Below the pieces are notes generated by a model that did not search any database, was not told the DNA's origin, and saw only the letters and a program-made list of their open reading frames with translations. A program made the position numbers and the translations under genes. Source: Pseudomonas fuscovaginae SE-1 (lineage in GTDB: Bacteria > Pseudomonadota > Gammaproteobacteria > Pseudomonadales > Pseudomonadaceae). Taken from it: DNA of 34,440 nt. Positions 8,410 through 17,105 of the stretch are shown here, piece by piece; within the stretch, counting starts at the first letter, position 1; the number at the start of each line of letters is the position of its first letter. Location of the stretch: contig NZ_AQOH01000071.1 of NCBI RefSeq assembly GCF_000364705.1, forward strand, positions 1-34,440, in the 5' to 3' direction.

Positions 8410-9570
8410 TTAACGCAAGGTCGGGGCCGGGCTCAAGCAATAATGTTCAATCAGCTCGCGCAACAGCTGTACGGTAGGCTGCAAACGTGACATTTCGAGG
8501 AATTCCCCCGGCTGATGCGCGCAGTCGATGTCGCCGGGCCCCAATATCAGGGTCTCGCAGCCAAGGCGCTGAAGATAAGGTGCTTCGGTGCCGAACGCCA
8601 CCGCCTGTGCGCGGTGGCCGGTGAGTTTTTCGGCGATGCGCACCAGTTCGGCATCGGCCACCTGCTCGAAGGGCGGCACCTCGGGGAACAGCGGCGCATA
8701 GTCGATCTTCACCTGGTGCCGCTGCGCCAGGGGTTCGAGCCTGGCGCGGATCGCCGCGCGCAGCACGCCCGGGTCCATGCCCGGCAGCGGCCGCAAGTCG
8801 AACTCCAGGGCGCACTGGCCGCAGATGCGGTTGGGGTTGTCGCCTCCGTGGATGCAGCCCAGGTTCAGGGTCGGCTGCGGCACGGTGAATTGCGGGTTGT
8901 CGTACTCGCGCTGCCACTGCCCGCGCAGGCCGCGCAGCTCGCCGATCACGTCATGCATGGCCTCGAGGGCGCTATGGCCCAGGCTCGGATCCGACGAGTG
9001 GCCGCTGCGGCCAAGGATATCGATGCGTTCCATCATCACCCCCTTGTGGAGGCGGATCGGCTTGAGTCCCGTCGGTTCACCGATCACCGCGGCACGGCCC
9101 AGCGGCCGCCCGGCCTCGGCCAGGGCACGGGCGCCGGACATCGAGCTTTCCTCGTCGCAGGTGGCGAGGATCAGCAGCGGCTGCTTGAACGGCTGGTCGA
9201 GCAGCGGCCGCACCGCCTCGATGATCAGAGCGAAGAATCCCTTCATGTCGCAACTGCCCAAGCCGACCCAGCGGCCGTCGACCTCGCTGAGCTTGAGCGG
9301 GTCGGTCTGCCACAGCGCCTCGTCGAAGGGCACGGTATCGCTGTGCCCGGCCAGTACCAGGCCACCGGGGCCGCTGCCGAAGCTGGCGAGCAGGTTGAAC
9401 TTGCCGGGGCTGACCGGCTGGATATCGCAGTGAAAGCCCAGATCACTCAGCCAGCCGGCCAGCAGGTCGATGACCGGGCGGTTGCTCAGGTCCAGCGCCG
9501 GCTGGGTGCAACTGACGGAGGGGACTGCGATCAGGGCCGCGAACTGGTCTTTCATCGATGGCAAGGGCAT
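8410..9570 (-). CDS. argE: Acetylornithine deacetylase ArgE
   Basis: This is an M20-family zinc deacetylase of 386 residues that releases ornithine from N-acetylornithine in arginine synthesis. Metal-ligand motifs are in the expected order: LVLAGHSDTVPFD (His and the following Asp), GLGSCDMKGFFAL (bridging Asp), and LATCDEESSMSGAR (the Glu-Glu pair). The dimerisation domain contains RSGHSSDPSLGHSALEAM, and the C-terminal FGTEAPYLQRLG provides further substrate and metal contacts. The ATG at 9570 is chosen because AGGAG lies seven bases upstream. An in-frame TTG at 9585 overlaps that site. It is transcribed towards argA. Confidence 0.93.
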   Translation of the reverse strand: MPLPSMKDQFAALIAVPSVSCTQPALDLSNRPVIDLLAGWLSDLGFHCDIQPVSPGKFNLLASFGSGPGGLVLAGHSDTVPFDEALWQTDPLKLSEVDGRWVGLGSCDMKGFFALIIEAVRPLLDQPFKQPLLILATCDEESSMSGARALAEAGRPLGRAAVIGEPTGLKPIRLHKGVMMERIDILGRSGHSSDPSLGHSALEAMHDVIGELRGLRGQWQREYDNPQFTVPQPTLNLGCIHGGDNPNRICGQCALEFDLRPLPGMDPGVLRAAIRARLEPLAQRHQVKIDYAPLFPEVPPFEQVADAELVRIAEKLTGHRAQAVAFGTEAPYLQRLGCETLILGPGDIDCAHQPGEFLEMSRLQPTVQLLRELIEHYCLSPAPTLR

Positions 9571-9649
9571 GCGCTCGCTCCTCAATCACGCTACGTCAGG
9601 TGCACCTTCCGCTCTTCGGGAAGGCTCCAGGGTTCCGGGCAAGGCTTGC

Positions 9650-9685
9650 GCGCCCATTCGCCGGCGAGCCGGGCTCCTACAGGGA
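9650..9685. repeat. Single REP unit upstream of argE
   Basis: The stretch CATTCGCCGGCGAGCCGGGCTCCTACAG, ending near 9682, is a fluorescens-type REP in reverse orientation (read on the minus strand CTGTAGGAGCCCGGCTCGCCGGCG). The GCCGGC-GAG-CCGGGC core forms its hairpin. It lies in the 274-bp divergent gap between argE and the CYTH gene, in which I identified no promoter I can defend. Confidence 0.5.
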
Positions 9686-9844
9686 TCGCGCAGGCTCGAC
9701 ATCCCGGACCGGGCCCATCATAGAGCCATCCGGCGGCCGGAATAAACCGCCACGACGCGTGCCGTGCGCTTGTCCTGTACACTGCATCCCCCAAGGCGGC
9801 CACTCTTTTCCCCGGCCGCACTCCCGATCCTGGATTTTCCGGCC

Positions 9845-11212
9845 ATGCAGAAAGAAACCGAAATCAAACTCCGCGTCAGCCGCGAAACCCTCGCCGCATT
9901 GCGCGAGCACCCGCTGTTGAAAAAACGCAACAAGAGCGGCTGGGAGCGTCGTGAGCTGATGAACCAGTATTTCGACACCCCCGAACGTGACCTGGCCAGG
10001 GCCAAGGTCGCCCTGCGTCTGCGCCGTGACGGCGACGAAGTGATCCAGACCCTCAAGACCCGCGGCCAGAGCATCGCCGGCCTGTCGGAGCGCAACGAGT
10101 ACGACTGGCACCTGGCGAAGGCCAAGCTGGACGTGAAGAAACTCGACGGCGAATGCTGGCCGGCGCAACTGGCCGAGCTGGACAAGAAAACCCTCAAGCC
10201 GATCTTCACCACCGATTTCGTCCGCGAGCGCGCCGAGATCGCCTGGGGCCGTGGCAAATCGAAAGTGGTGATCGAGGCCGCGCTGGACCTCGGCACCGTC
10301 ATCGCCGGCAAGCACAAGGAAGAAATCTGCGAGCTGGAACTGGAACTGCGCGAAGGCGAGCCCGAAGCCCTGCTGGAACTGGCCGCCGAACTGGCCGAGA
10401 AACTGCCGCTGATGCCCTGCGACATCAGCAAGGCCGAACGCGGCTACCGGCTGTTCGACGCCAACAGCTATTCGTTGAGCCTGCCGGCACCGCAACTGAG
10501 CGCCGAGACCTCGGTGGACGATGCCTTCACCGCACTGGCCTGGCACCTGCTCGGCAGCAGCCAGCGACTGGCCGAACAGTACCGTTTCAACGGTCACTGG
10601 CGCCTGCTGCAGGATTGGCTGCAGCAGTTGATCGAACTGCGGGCCCTGGTCGGCAGCCTCGGCCAGGTGGCTCCGCGGCAATCGACCAGCGAACTGCGCA
10701 AGGCCCTGGATGCGCTGCTGGAAGACTGGCGTCCACTGGTCAATGCCGGCCTGGAAGACGAGGACGTGCGCAAGGCCGCACCGGAGCAGTTCCTCGAAGA
10801 ACTGGAGGATGTGCGCTGGGGCCAGTTCTCCCTGAACACCTCGCGCTGGCTGCTGGCCCGCAACTGGACGGTCGAACGCGCCAACCGTGGCAACCGCCAG
10901 GGTGCCGCGCAGTTGCAGAGCTGGCTGCCACGCCTGCTGGCCGAGGAAGCCGTGTCGCTGCAACTGGGTCGCTACCAGCAGCAACCGGAAGACCTCGCCG
11001 AACAACTGCCACGCATCGAGCGTATCCAGGCCTGGCTGCACCTGGCCCGTGGCGTGCTCGATCTGCCGGAGCTGGACCGCCTGTTCGGCGAGTTGAACAA
11101 GCTGGCGCAACTGGCCGAGCTGGATATCAGCGAAGAAGTGCTCGAGGCCCGCGTGCAGCAGGCACTGACCGTGTCCCAGGGCCGTGCCTGGAAGGCCCTG
11201 TCGCGTCTGTAA
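9845..11212 (+). CDS. CYTH domain (CHAD-like C-terminus) inorganic triphosphatase-type protein
   Basis: This is a 455-residue protein resembling E. coli YgiF. The N-terminal CYTH domain opens with the signature ExExK in KETEIKLRV (about residues 3-10). It continues with basic strands typical of the triphosphate tunnel (NQYFDTPERDLARAKVALRLRRDGDEVIQTLKTRG, ERAEIAWGRGKSKVVIEAALD, and the acidic EEICELELELREGE). The helical C-terminal region (about 220-455) is arranged like a CHAD domain. Known members hydrolyse inorganic tripolyphosphate with divalent metal. The actual substrate here is not provable. ATG 9845 is preferred over the ORF opening at 9764 because the conserved domain starts at once after it. 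It is the last backbone gene before the cellulose operon. Confidence 0.85.
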   Translation: MQKETEIKLRVSRETLAALREHPLLKKRNKSGWERRELMNQYFDTPERDLARAKVALRLRRDGDEVIQTLKTRGQSIAGLSERNEYDWHLAKAKLDVKKLDGECWPAQLAELDKKTLKPIFTTDFVRERAEIAWGRGKSKVVIEAALDLGTVIAGKHKEEICELELELREGEPEALLELAAELAEKLPLMPCDISKAERGYRLFDANSYSLSLPAPQLSAETSVDDAFTALAWHLLGSSQRLAEQYRFNGHWRLLQDWLQQLIELRALVGSLGQVAPRQSTSELRKALDALLEDWRPLVNAGLEDEDVRKAAPEQFLEELEDVRWGQFSLNTSRWLLARNWTVERANRGNRQGAAQLQSWLPRLLAEEAVSLQLGRYQQQPEDLAEQLPRIERIQAWLHLARGVLDLPELDRLFGELNKLAQLAELDISEEVLEARVQQALTVSQGRAWKALSRL

Positions 11213-11223
11213 CCCCCCTTGCA

Positions 11224-11313
11224 GGAGCCGGCTTGCTGGCGATGGCGATCTCCATATCGCTACGGAATCTGGTTGGATGGCCGCCTTTGGCGGATCGCCA
11301 GCAAGCCGGCTCC
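11224..11313. repeat. REPIN upstream of the cellulose operon
   Basis: A 20-base arm beginning GGAGCCGGCTTGCTGG (11224-11243) is repeated perfectly in inverted orientation at 11294-11313. The spacer of 50 bases holds a smaller GCGATC/ATATCGC pair and CCGCCTTTGGCGG. This is the classic two-REP doublet of P. fluorescens. It starts 12 bases after the stop of the CYTH gene and probably closes that transcript. The rest of the 360-bp gap up to 11572 is described in the following promoter entry. Confidence 0.8.
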
Positions 11314-11378
11314 CACAAAGTTCACACGCGGATATCCCGCGCTTGCCCAGCAAAATTTCCTTGCAGCGGAAAATCTGG

Positions 11379-11387
11379 TCTACATTT
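11379..11387 (+). promoter_or_regulatory. Possible sigma-S-type extended -10 for the cellulose operon
   Basis: TCTACATTT differs at one base from the stationary-phase consensus TCTACACTT. A TTGCAG at 11361-11366 stands only 14 bases before the core hexamer, so the -35 is poor, which is tolerated by RpoS promoters. It would give a leader of about 180 nt. I saw no FleQ box. The bcsQ start is preceded by two GGA triplets (11553-11555 and 11563-11565) and lacks a standard AGGAG. This is a weak call. Confidence 0.25.
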
Positions 11388-11572
11388 GAATCTGACCGTT
11401 TCGATAAAACCTTCAGGAACATTCCCAAGTCCTTTGGGTTCTATCGGCACGACACGCAGGCGACACCTTTAAGAACACCATCGATTGCCTCACGGCACGC
11501 AGTACGACGGCATTGTGTGATTAGCCGTATCTGTCCCCTTTCAAGTTCTTCTGGAATGGTACGGATACTTTC

Positions 11573-12616
11573 ATGCAGCCCTCAGACGACGATGATGTCA
11601 GAAACCTGATGCGCAAGTTCGGGGCCAGCACCGAGCGCTATCGGGAAATCGAGGTGGCGCGGGCCTTCACCGAAAAGCCTCTCCCACCGCCGCCAGCGCC
11701 CACACCAACCGAAACGCCAACCCTGGCGGTGCCTGCCGCATCCGCCGCCCCGGGCTCGTCGCCCTCCCTGCGCACGCTGCTCACCGACCTCGCCCGGCAG
11801 CGCCAGGCCCAGGCCGAGCAACACCGGCGGGCGCCCGTCATGCCCCACGTCGCGGCGCGGATTGTCGCGGTGGTCTCGACCCGTGGCGGCGTGGGCCGCA
11901 GCACCCTGGCCAGCCTGCTGGCGATCCTGCTCAACAGCGCCGATCGCCAGGCCGTGGTTCTCGAACTCGACGCGCAGAACGCCCAATACCGGCACCTGGG
12001 CATCTTTCCCCAGGCGACGGGCATCTGCCGCGCCAGCCTGGAGCACCGTGGCTGGCAGGAACTCGCCCAGACCGGCTACGCCAGCACCCGGCTGCTGCCC
12101 TTCGGCGAAAGCGAGCCACAGCAGTTGCACAGCCTCGAACGCCAGCTCGAGGATGACCCACACTGGCTGGCCCGGCACCTGGCCGATCTGAACCTTGGTC
12201 GACACGACACGTTGATCATCGACACCCCCGCCGGCAGCAGCGTGTTCCAGGAACAGGCGCTGCGCCTGGCCGACCTGATCGTCGCCGTGGTCCGCCCCGA
12301 TGCCGCCTCCCACGCCGCGCTCGAGCACCTGCTCGATGCCCTCGCCCCACACCTGGGCGGCGAACGGCCCGCCACCTGCCGGTTCGTGATCAACGGCGTG
12401 GACAACTCCCATGCGCTGTCCGTGGACATCGCGCAGATCCTCGAAAACCAGCTCAAGCCCCAGTTGCTCGGCACCGTCGCCTGGGACGACGCCATCGCCG
12501 AGGCACTGGCCTACGAGTGCAACCCGTTCGAACAGAACGCCGACGCCCGCGGCTGCCAGGACATCCTGGCCATCGCCGACAAACTCCATGACCAGCTGGA
12601 GCCACGCCTGCCATGA
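11573..12616 (+). CDS. bcsQ: Cellulose biosynthesis ParA/MinD-like protein BcsQ (WssA type)
   Basis: This is the first gene of the cellulose operon, with 347 residues. Residues 6-25 (DDDVRNLMRKFGASTERYREI) resemble the short BcsP-type motif found at the front of some bcs operons. A proline-rich linker (PLPPPPAPTPTETPT) follows. The MinD/ParA-type domain covers about 95-345. Its P-loop reads STRGGVGRST (about 102-111): both the signature Lys and the P-loop Lys of KGGxGK(T/S) are Arg, so classical ATP hydrolysis is doubtful. The Walker B-like LIIDTPAG is present. BcsQ-type proteins support assembly or polar placement of the synthase in E. coli. The stop overlaps bcsA by ATGA. The start is ATG 11573, with only a weak GGA as ribosome site. 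Confidence 0.88.
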   Translation: MQPSDDDDVRNLMRKFGASTERYREIEVARAFTEKPLPPPPAPTPTETPTLAVPAASAAPGSSPSLRTLLTDLARQRQAQAEQHRRAPVMPHVAARIVAVVSTRGGVGRSTLASLLAILLNSADRQAVVLELDAQNAQYRHLGIFPQATGICRASLEHRGWQELAQTGYASTRLLPFGESEPQQLHSLERQLEDDPHWLARHLADLNLGRHDTLIIDTPAGSSVFQEQALRLADLIVAVVRPDAASHAALEHLLDALAPHLGGERPATCRFVINGVDNSHALSVDIAQILENQLKPQLLGTVAWDDAIAEALAYECNPFEQNADARGCQDILAIADKLHDQLEPRLP

Positions 12617-14805
12617 CCCTCGAACGTCGCGTCGAGCGTCTGCTCGGCAGTAGCCTCCGGCGTGCCCGGCAGTGGCCCGGCCGCCTGCGCCGGACAATCC
12701 TCTGGAGCGCCGCCCTGCTCTGCACGGTGGTACTGGCCGGGGTGATCAGCGCCCCGGCGAGCCTGTCCCAGCAGGCCCTGCTCGGCCTGCTGCTGGTGGT
12801 TGCCGCGCTGGTGCTGCGGCGCTTCGAGGGGCGCCTGCCGATCATCGCGATGATCAGCCTGTCGCTGATCGCCTCGCTGCGCTACATGTACTGGCGCCTG
12901 AGCGAAACCCTGCAGTTGGAGAACTTCCACGACACCCTGTTCGGTTACATCCTGGTGGTGGCCGAACTCTATGCGCTGGTGGTGCTGGTGTTCGGCTACG
13001 TGCAGACCGCCTGGCCACTGAAGCGCCGGCCGATCCTGCTCGAACAGGCCCCCGAGCTGTGGCCGAGCGTCGATGTGTTCATCACCACGGTCAACGAGTC
13101 CCTGGAGATCGTCAAGGTCACGGTGTTCGCCGCCCAGGGGCTGGACTGGCCCGAGGACAAGCTCAGGGTCCACGTGCTGGACGACGGCCATCGCGAGGAG
13201 TTCCGCGAGTTCTGCCAGAGCGTCGGCGCCCACTACCTGACGCGCGACAACAACCTGCACGCCAAGGCCGGCAACTTCAACGCGGCGCTCAGGGTCACCC
13301 ACGGCGAATACATCGCCGCCTTCGACGCCGACCACGTGCCCTCGCGCTCCTTCCTGCAGATCGCCATGGGCTGGTTTCTCAAGGACCCCAAGCTGGCGAT
13401 GCTGCAGACTCCGCACTGCTTCTTCTCGCCCGACCCCTTCGAGAAGAACCTCGACACGTGGCACACGGTACCCAACGAAGGCGAGCTGTTCTACGGCCTG
13501 GTCCAGGACGGCAATGACCTGTGGAACGCCGCGATGTTCTGCGGCTCCTGCGCGCTGATGCGTCGCGCGCCGCTGGAAGCCGTCGGGGGCATGGACGAAA
13601 CCACCCTGACCGAAGACGCCCACACCTCGCTCAAGCTCAACCGCGCCGGCTACAACACCGCCTACCTGGCCCTGCCCCAGGCAGCCGGCATGGCCACCGA
13701 GAACCTGGCGCGACACATCAACCAGCGCGTTCGCTGGGCACGCGGCATGACCCAGATATTCCGTACCGACAACCCCATGCTCGGCCGCGGGCTGACCCTC
13801 GGCCAACGCGTCTGCTACACCAACGCCATGCTGCACTTCTTCTACGGCTTCCCGCGCATGGTGTTCCTCACCGCGCCGCTGGCCTACCTGATCTTCGGCG
13901 CGCAGATCTTCCATGCTGCCCCGCTGATGGTCGCCGCCTACGCTTTTCCGCACCTGCTGCTGGCGAACCTGACCAACTCGCGGATCCAGGGGCGGTTCCG
14001 CCACTCCTACTGGAACGAGGTCTACGAGACGGTACTGGCCTGGTACATCCTGCCGCCGGTGCTGATGGCGATGATCCGGCCGCGCTCCGGGCACTTCAAC
14101 GTCACCGACAAGGGTGGCGACCTGCACCCGGAGTTCTTCGACTGGAAGATGGCCCGCCCCTATATCGTGCTGCTGCTCCTGAACATCGCCGGCGTCCTGT
14201 TCGGGATCTACGACTACCTCGGTGCCGACGACACCACCGATATCACCGTGCTGCTCAACCAGCTGTGGGCGCTGTACAACGTGATGGTCACCAGTGCCGC
14301 CCTGGCGGTCGCCAGCGAAAGCCGGCAGATCCGCAGCGAGCCCAGGGTCGAGGCGCAACTGCCGGTCAGCCTGCAACGGGCTGACGGCCAGCTGCTGCAG
14401 AGCATCACCGAGGATTTCTCTCAGCATGGCCTGGGCCTGCGGCTCGCAGAGGGCCAGTCGATCACGCGCGGCGAACGCCTGCGGGTCTCGCTGTTCCGCC
14501 ATGAACAACGCTACGACTTCGACGGCACCGTGGTGTCCAGCCAGGGCCGCAACATCGGCATCCAATTCGACCCGATGACCTTGCGCCAGCAAAGCGACCT
14601 GGTCCACCTGACCTTCGCCCGCGCCGACACCTGGGCCATGAACTGGGGCACCGGCAAGCCGGATTCGCCACTGGCGGCCCTGCGTGAAGTCAGTGCCATC
14701 GGGCTGCACGGCATCGCCGAACTGCTCAAGGCCACCGTGCGCCTGCTGACCACGCTGCCTTTCGCCCGCCGCACCTCCCCTCCCTCCGCCCCGGACACGC
14801 CATGA
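12613..14805 (+). CDS. bcsA: Cellulose synthase catalytic subunit BcsA (WssB), PilZ-containing
   Basis: This inner-membrane GT2 glycosyltransferase polymerises UDP-glucose into beta-1,4-glucan and passes the chain through its own channel. It has 730 residues. N-terminal TM segments cover about 25-140. The catalytic domain shows DVFITTVNE (D154), LDDGH (about 190), the DxD in FDADH (238/240), TED (D335) and QRVRW (371-375). Further TM segments follow. The PilZ domain has both c-di-GMP motifs, RxxxR as RSEPR (574-578) and DxSxxG as DFSQHG (601-606). All key residues are intact, so it should be an active, c-di-GMP-gated synthase. It overlaps bcsQ and bcsB by ATGA, suggesting coupled translation. 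Confidence 0.97.
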   Translation: MTLERRVERLLGSSLRRARQWPGRLRRTILWSAALLCTVVLAGVISAPASLSQQALLGLLLVVAALVLRRFEGRLPIIAMISLSLIASLRYMYWRLSETLQLENFHDTLFGYILVVAELYALVVLVFGYVQTAWPLKRRPILLEQAPELWPSVDVFITTVNESLEIVKVTVFAAQGLDWPEDKLRVHVLDDGHREEFREFCQSVGAHYLTRDNNLHAKAGNFNAALRVTHGEYIAAFDADHVPSRSFLQIAMGWFLKDPKLAMLQTPHCFFSPDPFEKNLDTWHTVPNEGELFYGLVQDGNDLWNAAMFCGSCALMRRAPLEAVGGMDETTLTEDAHTSLKLNRAGYNTAYLALPQAAGMATENLARHINQRVRWARGMTQIFRTDNPMLGRGLTLGQRVCYTNAMLHFFYGFPRMVFLTAPLAYLIFGAQIFHAAPLMVAAYAFPHLLLANLTNSRIQGRFRHSYWNEVYETVLAWYILPPVLMAMIRPRSGHFNVTDKGGDLHPEFFDWKMARPYIVLLLLNIAGVLFGIYDYLGADDTTDITVLLNQLWALYNVMVTSAALAVASESRQIRSEPRVEAQLPVSLQRADGQLLQSITEDFSQHGLGLRLAEGQSITRGERLRVSLFRHEQRYDFDGTVVSSQGRNIGIQFDPMTLRQQSDLVHLTFARADTWAMNWGTGKPDSPLAALREVSAIGLHGIAELLKATVRLLTTLPFARRTSPPSAPDTP

Positions 14806-17105
14806 CCACGACCTCCTCCGTTGGCAGCGCGGAACGCTGCATCCGTTATGCCCTGGCACTGCTGGCCTGCTGCAGCCTATTCCCCGGCACCGGCAGGGCG
14901 CTGCCGCAAACCGAGGTCCATGGCGGCGTGGCGACCACCACCGCCAGCAGCCCCCAGCCCCAGGCTGACCCCGGCAACAGCTACAGCCTGACCTTCAAGC
15001 AGCTCGGGCGCCGCGACCCGATGTACCTCAGGGGCGTCGAATCCACCGACAGCGCCGACTTCGGCATCCGCGCCGACCAGGTCGTCACCGGGGTGCAACT
15101 GGTGCTGCGCTTCAGCTATTCGCCCTCCATGCTGACCGACCTGTCGCAGCTCAACGTGCTGGTCAACGACAAGGTCGCCGCCAGCCTGCCGTTGCCGAAG
15201 GAGGAGGCCGGCAAGGACCTGGAGAAAGTGATCGAGATTCCGGCGCGGCTGATCACCGACTTCAACCGGCTCGACCTGCAACTGATCGGCCACTACACCA
15301 TGCAGTGCGAAGACCCGCTGCATTCGAGCCTGTGGGCCAGGGTCAGCAATGACAGCCAGTTGAACATCCGGTATTCGCCCATCGCCCTGAAGAACGACCT
15401 GGCGTTGCTGCCGACACCGTTTTTCGATCGCCACGATGCCCGACCATTGAAGCTGCCATTCGTCTTCGACACGGCCCCCGGCCTGGCCAAGCTGGAAGCG
15501 GCCGCCGCACTGTCGTCGAAGTTCGGTGCACTGGCCAGCTACCGCACCGCGACCTTCCCCGCCAGCGTCGGCCAACTGCCGGCCAAGGGCAATGCCATCG
15601 TCCTGGTGACCCGCCGCGAGGCCCTGCCGCTGGGCGAACTGTCGGGCAACCCGGCCACCGGACCGAGCGTGACCATGATGGCCAACCCCAACGATCCCTA
15701 CGGCAAGCTGCTGGTGATCAGCGGGCGCAACGATGCCGAACTGAAGATCGCCGCCCTCGCCGTCGCCCTGGGCAGCAAGGCGATGTCCGGGGCGACCGCG
15801 CTGATCGATCGGCTGGAGCCGGTGCCGCTGCGACGGCCCTACGATGCGCCCAACTGGCTGCCGGCCGATCGCCCGGTCCAGTTCGGCGAGCTGGTGGACG
15901 CCCAGCAACTGCACGTATCCGGCTACAACCCGCGGGAGATCATCGTGCCGCTGCGCCTGCCGCCAGACCTGTTCGAGTGGCGCAACCGCGGCGTCCCCCT
16001 GCACCTCAAGTATCGCTACACACCCCAGCAGTTCTCGACCAACTCGGCTCTGCTGGTCCACCTCAACAACCGCCTGATCCGCCTGATGCAACTGCCCTCG
16101 GTGCCCAACCTGAATGGCGAACCGCAGTGGCTGGAATGGCTCAAGACCGATGACAGCCTGCCCCGCGAAGCGAGCATGTTCCTGCCGCTGGACATTTCCA
16201 CCTTCAAGGCCCAGCTGCAACTGCGCTACATGTACGACTACGTCAAGCAGGGCGAATGTCGTGACGTCATCGTCGAGGACATGCGCGGCCAGATCGAGCC
16301 GGACTCGACCCTCGACCTCAGCGGCCTCGATCACTACACACCGATGCCCGACCTGGCCAAGTTCCGCGACAGCGGCTTCCCCTTCACCCGGCTCGCCGAC
16401 CTTTCGGAAACCGCCGTGGTCATGCCCGACACCAGCGGTCCGGAAGTGCTGAGCGCCTACCTGACGGTATTCGGCCGCTTCGGCGACTCCACCGGCTACC
16501 CGACCACGGGGGTGCAGGTGATCCCCGCCCGCGAAATCGACACAGTCAGCGACAAGGATCTGCTGGTGCTGGCCGCCGCCGGCGACCAGCCGTTGCTCAA
16601 GCGCTGGGCCGAAGCGCTGCCGGCGCGTAGCGAAAGCAGCCACCACTTTTTCGACCTGAGCGACCTGGCCCTGCGTATCCACGACTGGTTCAGCCCCGAC
16701 ACCGAGGCGGCGGTGCGCAAGACCCGCTCCGCCCTGGCCTGGTCAGGCAGCGGCACGCCCTACCTGGCCGGTTTCGAGTCGCCACTGAGAAACGGGCGCA
16801 GCGTGGTGGTGATCGCCAGCAGCGAACCGGCCCGACTGGAAGAGGTGACCGCGGCGATGATCGGCGGCGACGACTACAAGGACCAGATCCAGGGCCGCCT
16901 GGCGGTGGTCCAGGACAAGCAGGTCACCAGCCTGACCGCCGACCAGCCGTACTACGTTGGCCACCTGGGTTGGTTCCGCCATCTGCAACTGCTGCTGTCG
17001 CGGCATGTCGGCTGGTTGCTGTTCAGCGTGCTGCTCGGTTTCGCCCTGCTCTGCGCGCTGATCTTCCTGGGGCTGCGGGCCCAGGCCAGGCGGCGGTTGT
17101 CATGA
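14802..17105 (+). CDS. bcsB: Cellulose synthase periplasmic subunit BcsB (WssC)
   Basis: This is the periplasmic partner of BcsA, anchored by one C-terminal TM helix that is needed for synthase activity. It has 767 residues. A signal peptide precedes about residue 35 (ALALLACCSLFPGTGRALP). The tandem jelly-roll and flavodoxin-like repeats of the family follow. Recognisable segments are FTFKQLG-like SLTFKQLGRRDPMYLRG, VVTGVQLVLRFSYSPSM, LIGHYTMQCEDPLHSSLWARVS, and the second-repeat LPPDLFEWRNRGVPLHLKYRY. The C-terminal anchor is VGWLLFSVLLGFALLCALIFLGLRA with a basic tail. It starts by ATGA overlap with bcsA and ends by ATGA overlap with bcsC. No bcsZ gene lies between bcsB and bcsC. Confidence 0.95.
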   Translation: MTTTSSVGSAERCIRYALALLACCSLFPGTGRALPQTEVHGGVATTTASSPQPQADPGNSYSLTFKQLGRRDPMYLRGVESTDSADFGIRADQVVTGVQLVLRFSYSPSMLTDLSQLNVLVNDKVAASLPLPKEEAGKDLEKVIEIPARLITDFNRLDLQLIGHYTMQCEDPLHSSLWARVSNDSQLNIRYSPIALKNDLALLPTPFFDRHDARPLKLPFVFDTAPGLAKLEAAAALSSKFGALASYRTATFPASVGQLPAKGNAIVLVTRREALPLGELSGNPATGPSVTMMANPNDPYGKLLVISGRNDAELKIAALAVALGSKAMSGATALIDRLEPVPLRRPYDAPNWLPADRPVQFGELVDAQQLHVSGYNPREIIVPLRLPPDLFEWRNRGVPLHLKYRYTPQQFSTNSALLVHLNNRLIRLMQLPSVPNLNGEPQWLEWLKTDDSLPREASMFLPLDISTFKAQLQLRYMYDYVKQGECRDVIVEDMRGQIEPDSTLDLSGLDHYTPMPDLAKFRDSGFPFTRLADLSETAVVMPDTSGPEVLSAYLTVFGRFGDSTGYPTTGVQVIPAREIDTVSDKDLLVLAAAGDQPLLKRWAEALPARSESSHHFFDLSDLALRIHDWFSPDTEAAVRKTRSALAWSGSGTPYLAGFESPLRNGRSVVVIASSEPARLEEVTAAMIGGDDYKDQIQGRLAVVQDKQVTSLTADQPYYVGHLGWFRHLQLLLSRHVGWLLFSVLLGFALLCALIFLGLRAQARRRLS

